A stretch of 64,000 nucleotides of DNA from Hofstenia miamia. Taxonomy: Eukaryota > Xenacoelomorpha > Acoela. Of this stretch, positions 34,665-48,689 are shown piece by piece; positions within the stretch are counted from its first letter, which is position 1; the number at the start of each line of letters is the position of its first letter. The notes beneath the pieces are model-generated. The model worked only from the letters and a program-made list of their open reading frames with translations, was not told the origin of the DNA and searched no databases. The stretch is taken from assembly GCA_004352715.1 (NCBI GenBank), contig SCFE01000006.1:1995217-2059216 (forward strand), written 5' to 3'. The translations under genes were made by a program, and so were the position numbers.

Positions 34665-34868
34665 GAATTTCTGAAAGATATTGACATTAGTTTTTCAGTG
34701 ATCTCATCGACTAACATTATTTCCCTCTATAGTTTAGATTCCGAACCTACAAAACGCAACTTTATTCCTACATATAAATTTAATATTCAGCTAAGATCAT
34801 TCAAATCCCAACATGCTATGGTCTTAAGAATCAAGGTGCTCAAAAGTATTGATTTTATTCTGATCTAA
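34665..34868 (+). other. Candidate terminal exon, unidentified
   Basis: A good acceptor (ctatcattttttag|AATTTC) precedes a 67-codon frame to a stop at 34868. It starts FLKDIDISFSVISSTN and includes LYSLDSEPTKRNFIPTYKF and AMVLRIKVLKSID. Composition looks coding. It could be the last exon of the unexplained gene-like cluster at 33.1 kb. No family is recognised. Confidence 0.3.
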
Positions 34869-35232
34869 AACACATATTTGTAAAATGTGTGCTTACAACT
34901 TAAAAAATATTTTATCAATACTACTTAAAAGGCACCGCCTTTCAAAGGTTCTCAAGCAAAAAATTTATATGGATTATGCTGTTATAGAATTCTAAATATT
35001 CGTAAACAGTTAAAATTAAAACTTTTATTAAGCTCTATATCTACCAAATCTCTACTAGTTCTTAAATAATAATAATAAATGACTTCAATTACCTACATGT
35101 AAAATTAGGTACAAATCATAAAATAGATGAGTATAAAGCATCGTATCTGTTAAATAATAATGAAGATCGGAAACGACGGTTTGAACAATTGGGTGATAGA
35201 AACCAACTACACGGTTGCATCAGATCAAACGA

Positions 35233-35760
35233 TTATAAATATGTGAACACATACGATCTTAGGTTTATCTTAAGTATATGATGTTCTGAGAATACATCTA
35301 AATCTAAATTGATACGGCATTTAAGAAAATTTACAAGTAGAATAACTCTTGTAAAATAATTACCAAATGAAATTACTTTCTTAAAGTGATTAAGCTCAAA
35401 AGTAACATGAATGCCATATCGTGTTCCATACACTATTGTTATATGATAATTAATTAAAATGTCAATGTCAATGGAATGATTAAGTAATTGAATAAAATAG
35501 AGAAGATCATTAATTTGAAAAATATAAGAAATAGGGAGACAATTAGTAATTTTCAGGTATTCAATGTAGTTGATATAATTCCTAAATACCCATTTGCGAG
35601 CACGATCATGAAATTTCTCTAGCTTCGTAATAGTAGCTCGATTTAGCCACCATGCTTGTGTTGCATACAATAACACTGAAAGAACAGCACTTCCATACAC
35701 AGTAGACGACGTTTAGTTATAGTTCGTGCACAAAAAGGAACGTTATTCCGTAGAAAAATA
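35233..35760 (-). pseudogene. LINE RT C-terminus, long intact frame
   Basis: A 155-codon open frame begins VLSVLLYATQAWWLNRATI, continues KLEKFHDRARKWVFRNY and contains PISYIFQINDLLYFIQLLNH. This is the CR1/Jockey RT C-terminus (LLYAxPxWxxxxxxxxLEKxxxRAxRW, then LPLxYRRxxxDLLFxYKxLN). A related piece continues upstream to about 35760 with a stop. It is 5' truncated, the usual LINE fate, and was probably inserted more recently than the other LINE pieces here. Confidence 0.85.
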
Positions 35761-36860
35761 AATGCTTAGTAGCTTTTTACAATTGTGATTCGGAATGTTG
35801 TGTCCAGTTTAAATTTCTTGAAATAATAATACCGAGATTTTCTTAGTATCTTTAAAAGGTAGAGTTTACAAGAACTGAAAGATAGATAACTAGTAGTGTA
35901 ATACTTGTTCTGAAATCATAATTAAAGAAAAAAATGTTTCAAATGTACCATATAAATATGCATCTTTCTAAATATGCACGGACTATCAAAAGAATGCATT
36001 CAAAGCATTCAATTTTATAGAAAATATTTCATAGTATTATGTTTTAAATGCGTCGATATGGGCAGTAAAAACAAAGTCGAAGGTGCTATTGATTATTTCT
36101 CAAATATTTCAATATGAATGCCTTTGTAGAAGTGTACACAGATCTACAAAAAATAACCACATTTTAAATCAAAAAAATTAGCACTATCACTGAAGAATTG
36201 AAGATCCTTTATAACGAAATAAATCAATCTATTCCATATATCAAATTTGAACTTGAAATTCTTAATAAAAGACCTGATAATCAACAAATTGCGATGGCAA
36301 ACACCGATTTCCCGCTTCCCAACTTCCGTACAGTTCATACAGTACAGTTTGTATGTATTATCGTTCCACATTAGAATTTTAAAAACTTCATCCAGTAGAT
36401 AACGAAAAATGGGAAATTCTTTGGTTTGCAGGACATTTATCACGTGAATTTATTTTTGCGATTGTGTATTATCCTCCTTTTAATAAACAAACAGAATAAA
36501 AAATCTGTCCATTTTTTGTCTTATAGAGCTTTGTAGCAGGTTTTTCCTTGGCTTCCTCCCAATTATACGCAGTAAAGCTTAATTTATGATAAATATTGAA
36601 ATACAAGCATGTTACTTTTCGGCTACATCAAAAAATGACTACAAAATATATTTAAATTCTTTCATTTTTAATGCGTTAACATTGTTTCAACTTGTGCAAA
36701 AAATCTCTTTCAATTACTGACTAAGCTAAATATTTAAAGTAACTCTAAATCACAAACTATTCATCAAAATAGGAAACAATGTTTATTGTGGAAATCTACA
36801 GCACATTCATTAACATTTAGCAGATTTTCTAGCAAGAGCAAAAATCTAAATGCAAAAATA
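35761..36860. other. Intergenic spacer downstream of LRRC71
   Basis: AT-rich. The open frame at 36144-36443 (-) has no supporting feature. Confidence 0.5.
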
Positions 36861-36863
36861 AAG

Positions 36864-36869
36864 TTTATT
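36864..36869 (-). promoter_or_regulatory. AATAAA polyadenylation signal, LRRC71
   Basis: AATAAA on the - strand, 20 bases after the stop of last exon 2. Another AATAAA overlaps the stop codon itself. Confidence 0.6.
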
Positions 36870-36888
36870 ACAAAAAATTTCATAAAAT

Positions 36889-37020
36889 TTATTTATTAGA
36901 AATAACTGATTGTGAATCATCATCTGGACTTTTCGGCGGCGGTGGTCTTAGAGGATCTTTGGCTGCCAGCATTCGCTGCATCTCTGATAGAATTGTGGAG
37001 TCTGTTGGAATTTGATTTCC
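36889..37020 (-). CDS. LRRC71: LRRC71 alternative last exon 2
   Basis: Acceptor gttttag|GGAAAT, phase 0, 43 codons plus stop. It starts GNQIPTDSTILSEMQRMLAA, then KDPLRPPPPKSPDDDSQSV. It also completes the LRR of exon 39020-39138 if joined directly. The (I/M)QxxLxxxDP motif is close to the IQELMLPRDP segment of LRRC71. An AATAAA lies about 20 bases after the stop on the same strand. Confidence 0.75.
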   Translation of the reverse strand, partial: GNQIPTDSTILSEMQRMLAAKDPLRPPPPKSPDDDSQSVISNK

Positions 37021-40000
37021 CTAAAACCAAATGAAATTTGAAAACTGTATTAAGATTTAGAATTTCTGAAAAACACTAAGATGAAACTTATGAAATATTT
37101 ATAAAATATAATGGTAATTAATAGGAAAAAACAATTTTGTTTAATTCCAATATAAATTGCTTATTTCTAAAGGTTTATATTAGTATGCAGGAAGTTCAAA
37201 AGATTTCAATATTGGATTACTAATATTCTTAATATTATTTATGTAATTTTTTCTGCTAAAAGTAAGTATGCAATCCATAATCAGATTGTAATCATTTACT
37301 ATGGTCGATAAAATTACCCCTTTAATAGTCAACCATGCAATGAGATAAATAGTACTAAAGAGGACATTTGAATGAATAGGGTTTTTGAGTATGGTAAAAT
37401 ATGGGAGTGAGATGTGTTTCCTACATTATTAGTTTCTAGAACTGTTTCTAGAAATTGTAGATGATAAATGCTTTGTTCCAGGACGAGTAGATGCTCTGCC
37501 AGTCATTAACTCAGAATCACTGGCTAAAACGCTTTTGCTGTCTGCTACAGAAGATTTTTCAAATAATGAGGCTTCTCGTGCTTCAAGAATGCTCTGAATT
37601 TCAAAATATGCACCCAAAGATGGCGAAAATAAGTTGTTCTATATAAAAGAGTTCAAATTATTATCACAATATACACACCATTATGAATGAAGAAAACATT
37701 ATTAATACATATTTACATTGTCACGTAAAATACAATAAATACTTTATAGTAGTTAATTTGTCAATAACTATTGTCTGCAAACTTTTAGCATAGCTATCAT
37801 TAATGATAGTATCCTATTCTTGTTTTGTTGTTCATAGGTATATATGCATATCTGGATTTTCAATCGATTCCTGCTATAATGAGTTGAAATAGTGAAGTCA
37901 ACTTGATACTAAATTTTATGACACCAATATAGCTAATTGTGAAATTGAATTAAAAAATGATTTTATATATAAATTGTCTGGCCGCATAAACGAAATAAAT
38001 TATAATATCAGGGCCTGTATTTACATGCTTAAAGCATGAAGCATATTCTTAAGAACATTTTTACGCAAATTTCTATGATGTCACGAATATTTTATCGATT
38101 TTCAGACTCAAAGCCGAAACGTACACACTTCATAAATTTTGAAACTTATCGACTTGATAATCAAGAGTGAAGATGTCATTACAACATCTTTCAGTTTTCT
38201 TCCCGAATTTATAAATCATCTGCAAGGAAAGTGATCTCTTTGCAATCAGTTTGAGATACTCCCGGCGATAGTCACAGAACAAGCACAGGGAAAGAAGTAC
38301 AAAGAAAAGCTGAATACAATTCTTAAAAGAAATCCAGATTTTCGATCTATGAGAGCATTTGTACTAGTTATAAAGTGATATTAATCCTATATTATATACT
38401 GTAGATAAACATATAGAAATGCGACTCTAGTTTTGGTGTAAATCGAGAGAGTTGTTTTAACTTCACATGTGTCAAATTCAAGCACTACACGAATGTTGAT
38501 GACGGTTGATTTCTTGACGCAACATTTATGTGTCAATTGGCATAAAACAGTGTACCTTGGTAATTGAATATCTGCTCTCTTAACATAGTTTTTGCACACA
38601 TTTTAAAGCATATTTTCAAAATTTCGAGGCATTTTTTGAGGCATATTGGCATGCTCTTAAGCATAAAAATCAGGGTCCTGATCATAATTAACGGAATTAT
38701 GAATTTGAAAAGGTGCGGTTATCTTCTCTGACCTTACTTGCAAAGTGCACTGCATATGGTTTATCATTTATTAGTTTTTCTAATGCCCAACTATATATTT
38801 ATGTAACAGGAGCGGACGAAGAAATATTCTTAGTGTCTCAAGGTAGAATAAAATGCTAAGTGATAATTGGATGCTAAGGAATGGCTGCATTTCATTTTTA
38901 CTACATCATTTTAATGAATTTTTCGTATTTTAGAGGGCCCGGCACATCGGCCTCATTCTGTATCCACCCCTGCTATGTAGAAGATAATATTGAAGATATT
39001 ATAAAGCAAGGAATCTTACACTTAGTGTCAAGCGAAGCAATCCAATTGGTGCATTTCTAGGACCTTCTGCGTGGATGGTAGTTTGATATTGAATCGCCTT
39101 TAGTAAATGATTACAGCCTACATCAGTGATACCGTTTCCTAAACCAGTTTACATTAACAATAGAACAGCGTCTACTCCTTGAGAATAAATTTAATGAGAT
39201 TATCAACATAATTGGAAGTATATGTACCTGCTAGTGTTTTTGTGGAATGAAGCTACTAGTGTTTTTGTGGAAATAATGAAGCAGCAAACAAAAAACGCTT
39301 AAAGGTTTTTATTGTTGCTTGTCTAGTGATAAAACAATGACGATGTTAAAATATTTCTAATAGCTGAAATTCTTCAAAGTTTGTATAAAAACTTTATCAA
39401 AAGCTTAGCAATATAGATTATTGGCTAAATTAATCCGGGAAGAATGTTAATCCAAATCTCACACATTACATGTAGTTGTAAAACATAAAGTAATTAAAAC
39501 ATTTATAATTTTTTCAGCAATAGTTTGAAAATCAAATAAGACAAATGTTTATATAAAGATCTAGTGAGATTCAAATACCCAAATAACCCTTTTGAGAAAA
39601 AATATGATAAAGGAATAAATGTTATATTATATAATCATCATTACATACTTTAAAATCCAGCTACAGCTTGAAAGCATCAACATGTATTTCTTTGAATTGG
39701 GTTATACTTAACAAATTCAATTCTTGCTTAATTTTTCTAAGTAAAAATGTGTGGCTAATGAATTATAATCGACTTGCATCCATTTTCCATTCATTATATA
39801 TTGCCTAAGCATAGACTACAGCAAGCACAACATAGAAACGGTCATTATCATGACAAAAGCACTAAAAAATATGTCTGGTGTGACAACTAAGAACTGCTTC
39901 AAGAAAAACAAATTTAGCAACAATATTCAAGAATGGTTTTTGAAGGACTCTTGATTTTCAGCATATGTCTAATATTATAACAATAAGGACGTAAAATTTC

Positions 40001-43000
40001 AATTTGTCTCCACCCACTCGTTGCGAATGCAACCGGGAAAATTCAAAAAATTTAACTAATGCGAAATATAAATGATGTTTTTTAATTTTCATTAAATTAA
40101 GATATTTACTAATGGTAAAATCTAAGGTATTTATTTACGATATTCAAATATCACCAATTCAGAGTCGGCAAATACTTACGATTTAAGTTAAGTGAAATAA
40201 GAGCTCTATTTCCAACTTTGATCCAGAGGTCGCCATCACTATAATCATATTCTTCATCCAACGGATGCTTAAACTCATAAGAATCGTTGTTCTAAAGCTG
40301 ATGTTGGCAATTATCATAATGAACTAATTTACCTCGTTATCACCAATATTAGTAGTTCTTCCACCTTTAGGAGTGGTCCCTTTTCGTTTATTACCTTTAT
40401 TATCTGGGGCAGCAGTAGCTAAATATAAATAAAACTTTGTTGAAAAATTACTCAACCTGGCTTGGATGATCTTAGCTGAAAATAAGGTATTTTAAATGAG
40501 TATTGAGTTTGCTTGTATAACTTAAATTAATTTCAGTTGAGTTTCCTACATTCTGTAATAGGAATTGTAGTTGTACAACAGTACTTAAGCAACGTCAATA
40601 ATTCTTTAAAAATTTCCTCTTAAGTTGTTCAATTATTGAGCAATCATTCAAAAAGCAATTTTAGCTGTTTTTCTAAAAGACGAACAGAAATCTTTTGTTA
40701 AATCGAAAAAATATAGTTGCAATGTACATGTTCAATAATCAATCAATTCCTAGCCTAGTCTCCTAAGCATTTGAATAAGCATATATTTTATGGAAAATAT
40801 TATATTGCAGTTAAAAACACAAACATTTTCAAAATTCATAAATCTGTATCCATTGAATTCAGAAGGATATATAAATAAGATCTAGGTGTTAAATTGATGC
40901 ATGCATTCTCTGTGCAAAGTTGATTTTCGTACTTTTATCACTACCCAAAAGCTATGCTGCATATGGTTGTAATTTTTACATATATTTCAGTTGTTGATAA
41001 CATTGTGAAATTGTCAATTTTCATGAAGGAAAGTAATTGAAATGATGTGCTGATTTCGTAATATTAAACTTGGGTAAATAATGAAAGCATGAAATGGTGA
41101 TCAAACCTTTTGTACTGTGAGTACTTGTCACTTGAGGCACTTGAACTAGTGAAGCTACAATTTTTGAAAATTACAATGTTTCCAAAGATACAATACTTTT
41201 AATTATTACATAACACCTCATGTATATAAGAAATTTTCAGAATTTACGCCTATGCTCATCCAATATTAAATTTGCACACATAATAAATGAATCAAAACCA
41301 AGGTGTACATAATTACAGGTCACGACAAGGAGACGCAATGATAATTATCGGAGGCTCATATTAGCGTGGGTTCAAATTTCCGTTGCTACAGTTGGCGTAT
41401 GCAATCCCCCACTACTACATACAGCTTGCTATAATCCTGTGTTTAGTTTATACACAGTAGTGCATAATAGCAATCCATTTGCATTAGTAATACCTCACAA
41501 ATATTGTGTTTATAAGTCAAATCATAACTGGTTATGGTTAGATCAAGAAAAGAGAGTTACAGTTGCACCAAATCAATCATCAAAATTTTTTCCGCAAAGT
41601 ATCAAAGTATTCTACCCATCCACCCACATATTGAAATAACAGTGCAAGCATTAAATTCATCCTTAACTTTCGACATAGATGGATATTCAGAATAGTTAGG
41701 CCTTGATAAGATTTCTTGCATATCTACTTGTTAGAAAGCTATCGCAATTTCATCTACAATCAAGAGAACGCTGAGGTCATCATTCAAAGTAGACAAGTAT
41801 TTTAACATCAACAATTGTAAATGGTAAGAATTTATACTGCAGTGCAATTGCTTACTATAAATTACAAGTTGTTAATCCTGTATTTTCGAAAATTTCTATT
41901 GGAACTTTTGGAGTAATTTCTGGAAGATGTTTAGTTTTATATGCAGTTACCTATCACTTTTAAATCGTCCAACTTCATGAGACGTTATAATTTCATATTC
42001 CAAGGATGACTTTAATCAAGACGATTGTACTTGATCATTCGTCGTGATTATTTAAAGATACCAAGTGCAATAACTACAGTGGATAAACTCAACAGTAAGT
42101 ATCTGTTGCATTGCGCTTAAAGATTGATAGGGAAGGAACAATATCAGCACTCAATGAGAATACTCTGTTGTCGTCAAGAACCGAAAACGTGAACAATTTT
42201 GTTTTAAAATGTCCAAATGTAGTGTAAGATAGTCAATGCAAAAGATTTAATAATTCAGTACAAAAAAGATGTATTCAGATATATTCTTGCAATGTGTGCC
42301 TTGGTTTAATGGAAATAGGCCAATTTTAATTACGAACNATCAAGACGATTGTACTTGATCATTCGTCGTGATTATTTAAAGATACCAAGTGCAATAACTC
42401 TACAGTGGATAAACTCAACAGTAAGTATCTGTTGCATTGTGCTTAAAGATTATTAGTGAAGGAACAATATCAGCACTCAATGAGAATGCTCCGTTGTCGT
42501 CAAGAACCGAAAACGTGAACAATTTTGTTCTAAAATGTCCAAATGTGGTGTAAGATAGTCAATGCAAAAATTTAATAATTCAGTACAAAAAATTTAAAGA
42601 TGTGTCCAGATGTATTCTTGCAATGTGTGCATTGGTTTAATAATAATAGCCCAATTTTAATTACTAACTGAGCTCTCTAAGACCTTGTGTGAATAAGGAA
42701 AAGTTCCAGAATACAATTCAGCTACTGCTAGTTATGCCAAAACGCAGATATTAGTCCTTCATTACATGTTTCAGGAAAAAATTATTGCAACAGATCTCCA
42801 CTCTGGTTTTTTGGCATAATACAATCATAGGATAGTGCATGTGAAGATTGTTTCAATTTCTTTCACGAGTTGGATTGTGTTTTCCTAGCACTTTATTAAT
42901 AAATTATTGTTTTAATTGTTTAGTAGTTTTTAAAAGCAATTATTTGTGCACACATTTGATGTGATTAAGTGCAAAATTTTTCAATTCTGGTGTTGTTTAA

Positions 43001-46000
43001 ATCAATAATCCAAAAATATGCAAATTTTTTATTTAGCAATCTTTGTAATTTTATTACAAAACCTTCTCGGAATATTCGTAAAAATATAGTTTTCCATTAT
43101 TACTTTATCAATCTATGCATAAAGTTAACAAAAAACATTAATTATGACATTAAACGATAGATAACATCAATAATGTAAATTGAGATTTAGGCCTCCGATA
43201 ATTTTAGACTTAAAGCTTGTCATGACCTGTTATTATGTACACTTTGGTTGAAGCTTACCTGCCATATGCAGTGGTGGAAGGAGAATGTTTCAAGTCCTTA
43301 ATTTCAGACCTGGACTCCCGCATTAACATAAATGGTGAGAAATCATTTCGAGTTCGCGTTATTCCAAACTTATTCCGGGAAATGGAAGTAAGGCTTATGC
43401 AAGAAATTGTAAATGAAGCGCAATGCGGGGTGTCTTTGGGCTACGGTTTTTGGAAGGGTTTAAATGGTGAAAATTTTTTGGAAGTATCTATGGTGTTTAT
43501 TAATGAAATTTTGAAACAAAATTCGGTGCATCGATTTGGCAGGATTTAACAAGACCTGGGACATATAGGCGTGAATATTGCGGCTTCTATTCGAAAAATG
43601 CTTAACAATTACGGAATTGAGTTGAATAAAATTCAGTCCTGTACTACGGACAATGCCCAAAACATGAAAAAATCATGTGAAAAACTTGGTGTAATGGCTA
43701 CCGTACGGTCCGCACACCCTCCAGCTTGCTGTCAACGACGGTTTTGAAAAATGCGAATTTGTCATGAAAATCCGCAAAAAAGCAACAAAATTGCAAAATT
43801 CTTTCATAGAAGCGATGTTGCGGCGCGCATTTTAACGAGACTATTGCCTGCCGACAATAACTCAGACAAAATATTCCAATTGTTGTTAACAAGATGGGGT
43901 CGTCGCTGCGAATGTTAAAAGTCATGCTAGAATTAAAGCCATATATTGGGAGAAGTTTGGTCCAGGCAGGAGAGGAAAATGCAAAAAATATACCCGATTT
44001 TTTTGACACAAATTGAATGGGGTTTTATCGAAAATATCACAAGACTGCTCGAACCTTTGGAGCAGTCAACGGTATTACTAAGCGCCGAACAAACCATTTT
44101 GGCAGGACTTGAAAGATTACCTGATCTGTCGTCAAGGTTGTACCTTGTTACTGCAGCTTTGAACCCGGCCTACAAAACGGTGCTTTTTGAAGATAACCAA
44201 ATTCAAACTATAACGGATATCATAAACACGCACATGGCATACTTAAGACAAGATGAACCTGAACCTGCTTCTACCAACCCGCATACGAGCGCATCTCGGG
44301 GGATATCCGCTGATCAAAAACGTAATGACATTTTATCAGGCATTAATGACTTCATTAAGAAAAAACCGAAAATAATTGAGGTTGGCGAATGGCAGCGATT
44401 TATGGGATCAGCACTTGTTTCTCGTGAAATCAACATACTGGAGTGGTGGAAAATTAATCAATTGAACTATCCCAATCTTGGAAAGCTCTTCGCCATTTTT
44501 GGTGCATTCAAACTTCTAATACATCAGCTGAGCGGCTTTGATCTCTTTCGGGAAACGTTTAAACCAAGAAAAGGGCCTCCTTGAAGAATGCACACTCGGG
44601 AGCTGGTTATGTTAAAGAAAAACAGTATTTTGATTTCTTGATCATGTTTGTTATGAAGGATAAAATTTAGTTTGCTATGAAGTTTTTCCGCTGAAGACTG
44701 TGTAATTTTAAATAATCGATCAATTATATTCCTAGAGAAGGAATGTTATATGATCNNNNNNNNNNNNNNNNNNNNNNNNNNNNNNNNNNNNNNNNNNNNN
44801 NNNNNNNNNNNNNNNNNNNNNNNNNNNNNNNNNNNNNNNNNNNNNNNNNNNNNNNNNNNNNNNNNNNNNNNNNNNNNNNNNNNNNNNNNNNNNNNNNNNN
44901 NNNNNNNNNNNNNNNNNNNNNNNNNNNNNNNNNNNNNNNNNNNNNNNNNNNNNNNNNNNNNNNNNNNNNNNNNNNNNNNNNNNNNNNNNNNNNNNNNNNN
45001 NNNNNNNNNNNNNNNNNNNNNNNNNNNNNNNNNNNNNNNNNNNNNNNNNNNNNNNNNNNNNNNNNNNNNNNNNNNNNNNNNNNNNNNNNNNNNNNNNNNN
45101 NNNNNNNNNNNNNNNNNNNNNNNNNNNNNNNNNNNNNNNNNNNNNNNNNNNNNNNNNNNNNNNNNNNNNNNNNNNNNNNNNNNNNNNNNNNNNNNNNNNN
45201 NNNNNNNNNNNNNNNNNNNNNNNNNNNNNNNNNNNNNNNNNNNNNNNNNNNNNNNNNNNNNNNNNNNNNNNNNNNNNNNNNNNNNNNNNNNNNNNNNNNN
45301 NNNNNNNNNNNNNNNNNNNNNNNNNNNNNNNNNNNNNNNNNNNNNNNNNNNNNNNNNNNNNNNNNNNNNNNNNNNNNNNNNNNNNNNNNNNNNNNNNNNN
45401 NNNNNNNNNNNNNNNNNNNNNNNNNNNNNNNNNNNNNNNNNNNNNNNNNNNNNNNNNNNNNNNNNNNNNNNNNNNNNNNNNNNNNNNNNNNNNNNNNNNN
45501 NNNNNNNNNNNNNNNNNNNNNNNNNNNNNNNNNNNNNNNNNNNNNNNNNNNNNNNNNNNNNNNNNNNNNNNNNNNNNNNNNNNNNNNNNNNNNNNNNNNN
45601 NNNNNNNNNNNNNNNNNNNNNNNNNNNNNNNNNNNNNNNNNNNNNNNNNNNNNNNNNNNNNNNNNNNNNNNNNNNNNNNNNNNNNNNNNNNNNNNNNNNN
45701 NNNNNNNNNNNNNNNNNNNNNNNNNNNNNNNNNNNNNNNNNNNNNNNNNNNNNNNGGGGGATATCAATCGATTTTTTGCTAAAAACAGCTAATTGTATTT
45801 TGTTTTTGTGTAAGTTTAATTTTGTTGAAAAGCTTTTTTTACATTTTTTTGTAAAAATGGGTGTCAGCCCCCGTTTTAAAAATACTAAACGTGCCTCTGA
45901 GCTTGGTATAAGGTTATATATAAAGGAAAGTAAAAATGTTAATCAAAAACACTACATTTCCAAGTCGCTAACAGTTTTTTCAATTCGCATATTTTAAACT

Positions 46001-48645
46001 ATGAGTAAACTCGCTAATAAAAGGCGAATAACTTATTACAGCAATAGAAAATTGATTTAATAATCTGTCATCAAAAATTTATAAAATGAGAAAGCTGCAA
46101 CCTCTTCGAATCTTTTGTGCAGTAGAATTATTTAAATTATTAATGTAGTGGATGTTTACGTTTATACTTGAATAAATACTTTTTAATGAGAAACGAAGAA
46201 CTCTTCTAGACTGCAGCGATTATAAGCAGTCAAACAACCGCACTTAATGACATTTGAATTAAGGATAAAATTGAAGCTTTACTTACATCAGACCATATTA
46301 GGGCTGAGTTTGAGACAAGAATTTATCCTACCCTGGATTTATTTGGATTAACTATCATATTTTTCATATAAAATGTCTCCTGCTGGAATGTTTCACTGGT
46401 GACATTTGCTTTTCTACACCTGCGAGCAACCCGTAAATTTTTTAAACGAGAAAACCTTTATTAACAAAAACCAGTTTATCAAAATCAATAAAAGTAATAA
46501 CCCAGTATAGTGCAATCCCGTTACATTAAATAAGATATTGTGTTCCAATATTTTCTTAAGCTATGTAAAAAATTTTGGATGGGGCAACACAAAATATTTA
46601 CGTTTGCATGGCTTAACCGAAATCTAAACTTATAGGTAATAAAATGGGATGCCGTGAAAACTCTTTCACTAGAAACACTAGTTGCAGAAATGGCAAGCAC
46701 GTCGACAGCAAGCTGAGATGTAATGGTCAATCGGATTACAATCAACAACTCTTTACCCATCGTCGACAAGTGCAGGTTTTTGTTTAAAGGAGTCAATTTC
46801 CACATCAACCGAGGTCAATACGATATTATAACACTACAGTACTGCTAAATTTCTTGATTGTAGTCTTGTTGATGGAGTCAGGGTTTTAGTCTTTATATTC
46901 TCATATAGTTTATCCGGCTTTAATTAGACCTGTAGTGCTCGGATTTTTTCGCATTTCTTCCGTCATGATTATCCTGTCCAAATTCAGCCATAGGTAATGC
47001 ATTATTTGATTAACTGACCATAAATTTAATTTGTTCGTGATTGTTAATTTGCGCATATTCTACAATTTTGTAAGAAACCGGGATTGTGTTAAAAATATCT
47101 GTTACGAACAAAATATATTGATAAGCCTGGACTTTTTAAAAAACGGGGCTTTTTTAATGTGGTTGGGCTTGCGAGCGCATTGGGAAGTAGATACCAAACA
47201 ATGGTGCGAACGTTAATATATATGCACTTAGTTCGTTTTCCCCAAATACATGTTTCACAAATGTTATTTTGCAGATAGCTATATAGTATATCACTAATTG
47301 AATTTTGTATATTGTCAAGGGTCGATCCAGGGGTGATATGGTGACTAGTCACCCTTGTTGAGGATTTTAAAGAACTTCAAAAAAACATTAATTTATAAAC
47401 AAATTTTTTAGCGTGGAAAGTTTAAAATTATTCATGTTACAAGATTTTAGTTTAGTTACAAAACATTCTAGATTTGCCGCCATTAATGCAAACTTCAATT
47501 TAACATGCATTTCATAACTTGTAAAAAAATAACCTTTTTACATTTTTCTAACGTCACCTTTAGACGGCAGGATTGCAAATATTTTGCATCAACATGGTAC
47601 CCTAAAATTTAACTTCATAGTTTTAAAATTGGATGATTTAGGCTACACATTAGACAAAAATTAGACATTATCTTAGCGGATTAAAAATAGAAAATAGCTA
47701 AATAAGGTTACAAATAATTTTTCAAAATCTGTGATGGCTCCCCAAATAATTTTTAAAGGCTTTTAACTCATGAACTAATAAAGATTTTAAATCTGAAAAC
47801 ACCAGAAGATAGAACATTGTTTACTCTTGTTTTGTTCAACTTAAATTAAAGACCTAGCTCTGTCGGGTCCAGGCGAGAACAAGTTTTGAGCTGGACTCAC
47901 ATGGACTTTCTTTAGAAAAAAATATTTCTTGTTCTCATTGACCCTCATGATCTGAAAATTAGAGATGGAAAGAATTTGAATCAGCTTATTTTTACAAAAA
48001 TCCCATTTATCATTAAAAAAATCATTTGCATTTACTTCAAGCACAAGAATAAGTTTCAACACAATCTTCAAAATTGCATTAGCGGGCCCAACCCTATAGA
48101 GGCGTTCATGAAAAGGCTTTCAATATTTCCTAACAGGTTTGGTTAAAATTGTTTAAAAATGTCAATTTGTTCCTTAAAAACGTTTGTAGAAATATGGTCA
48201 AACTTAAAATAAATCCCCCTGTTTCAAAAAAAATATGGAAAATGGAGTTTTAGATAAATAATGTCAATTTTAAAAGGTAAATTTTGCATTTTTTAGGCAA
48301 AGAATCCTCGTGTATAAGCCGCCATCATGTAGAAACTGCACCTCAAGCATTGAAGGTTGTTTTTTGTAAGTTAAAGGTATGCAGCGGGGATAAGCGCATC
48401 TGCCATGCCACAATAATTTTGTCCTTTCCACATACGTTATCTATTCACTTAATAAACATAATTTACCCACGATTATCTATTTGGGCATTCTAAAATATAC
48501 CTTAACTCCGAACTTAGTGAGAAGTTTACAAACATAATTCCTAGACTCGAGAATTTACAGTAATTCTTACTAATGCATCTACTATATTTTTAGTTGTTTT
48601 AGGTAGCAAGTGCCTGCCACTATTATTTTGAACTTAATGTTTTTT

Positions 48646-48689
<44 letters not shown>

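Noticed and set aside
43698-44009. A 103-codon - strand frame
   Set aside because: It is antisense to the hAT transposase pseudogene.
44724-45997. Three very long open frames on both strands
   Set aside because: They read through the 1000-N gap; almost no real residues are present.
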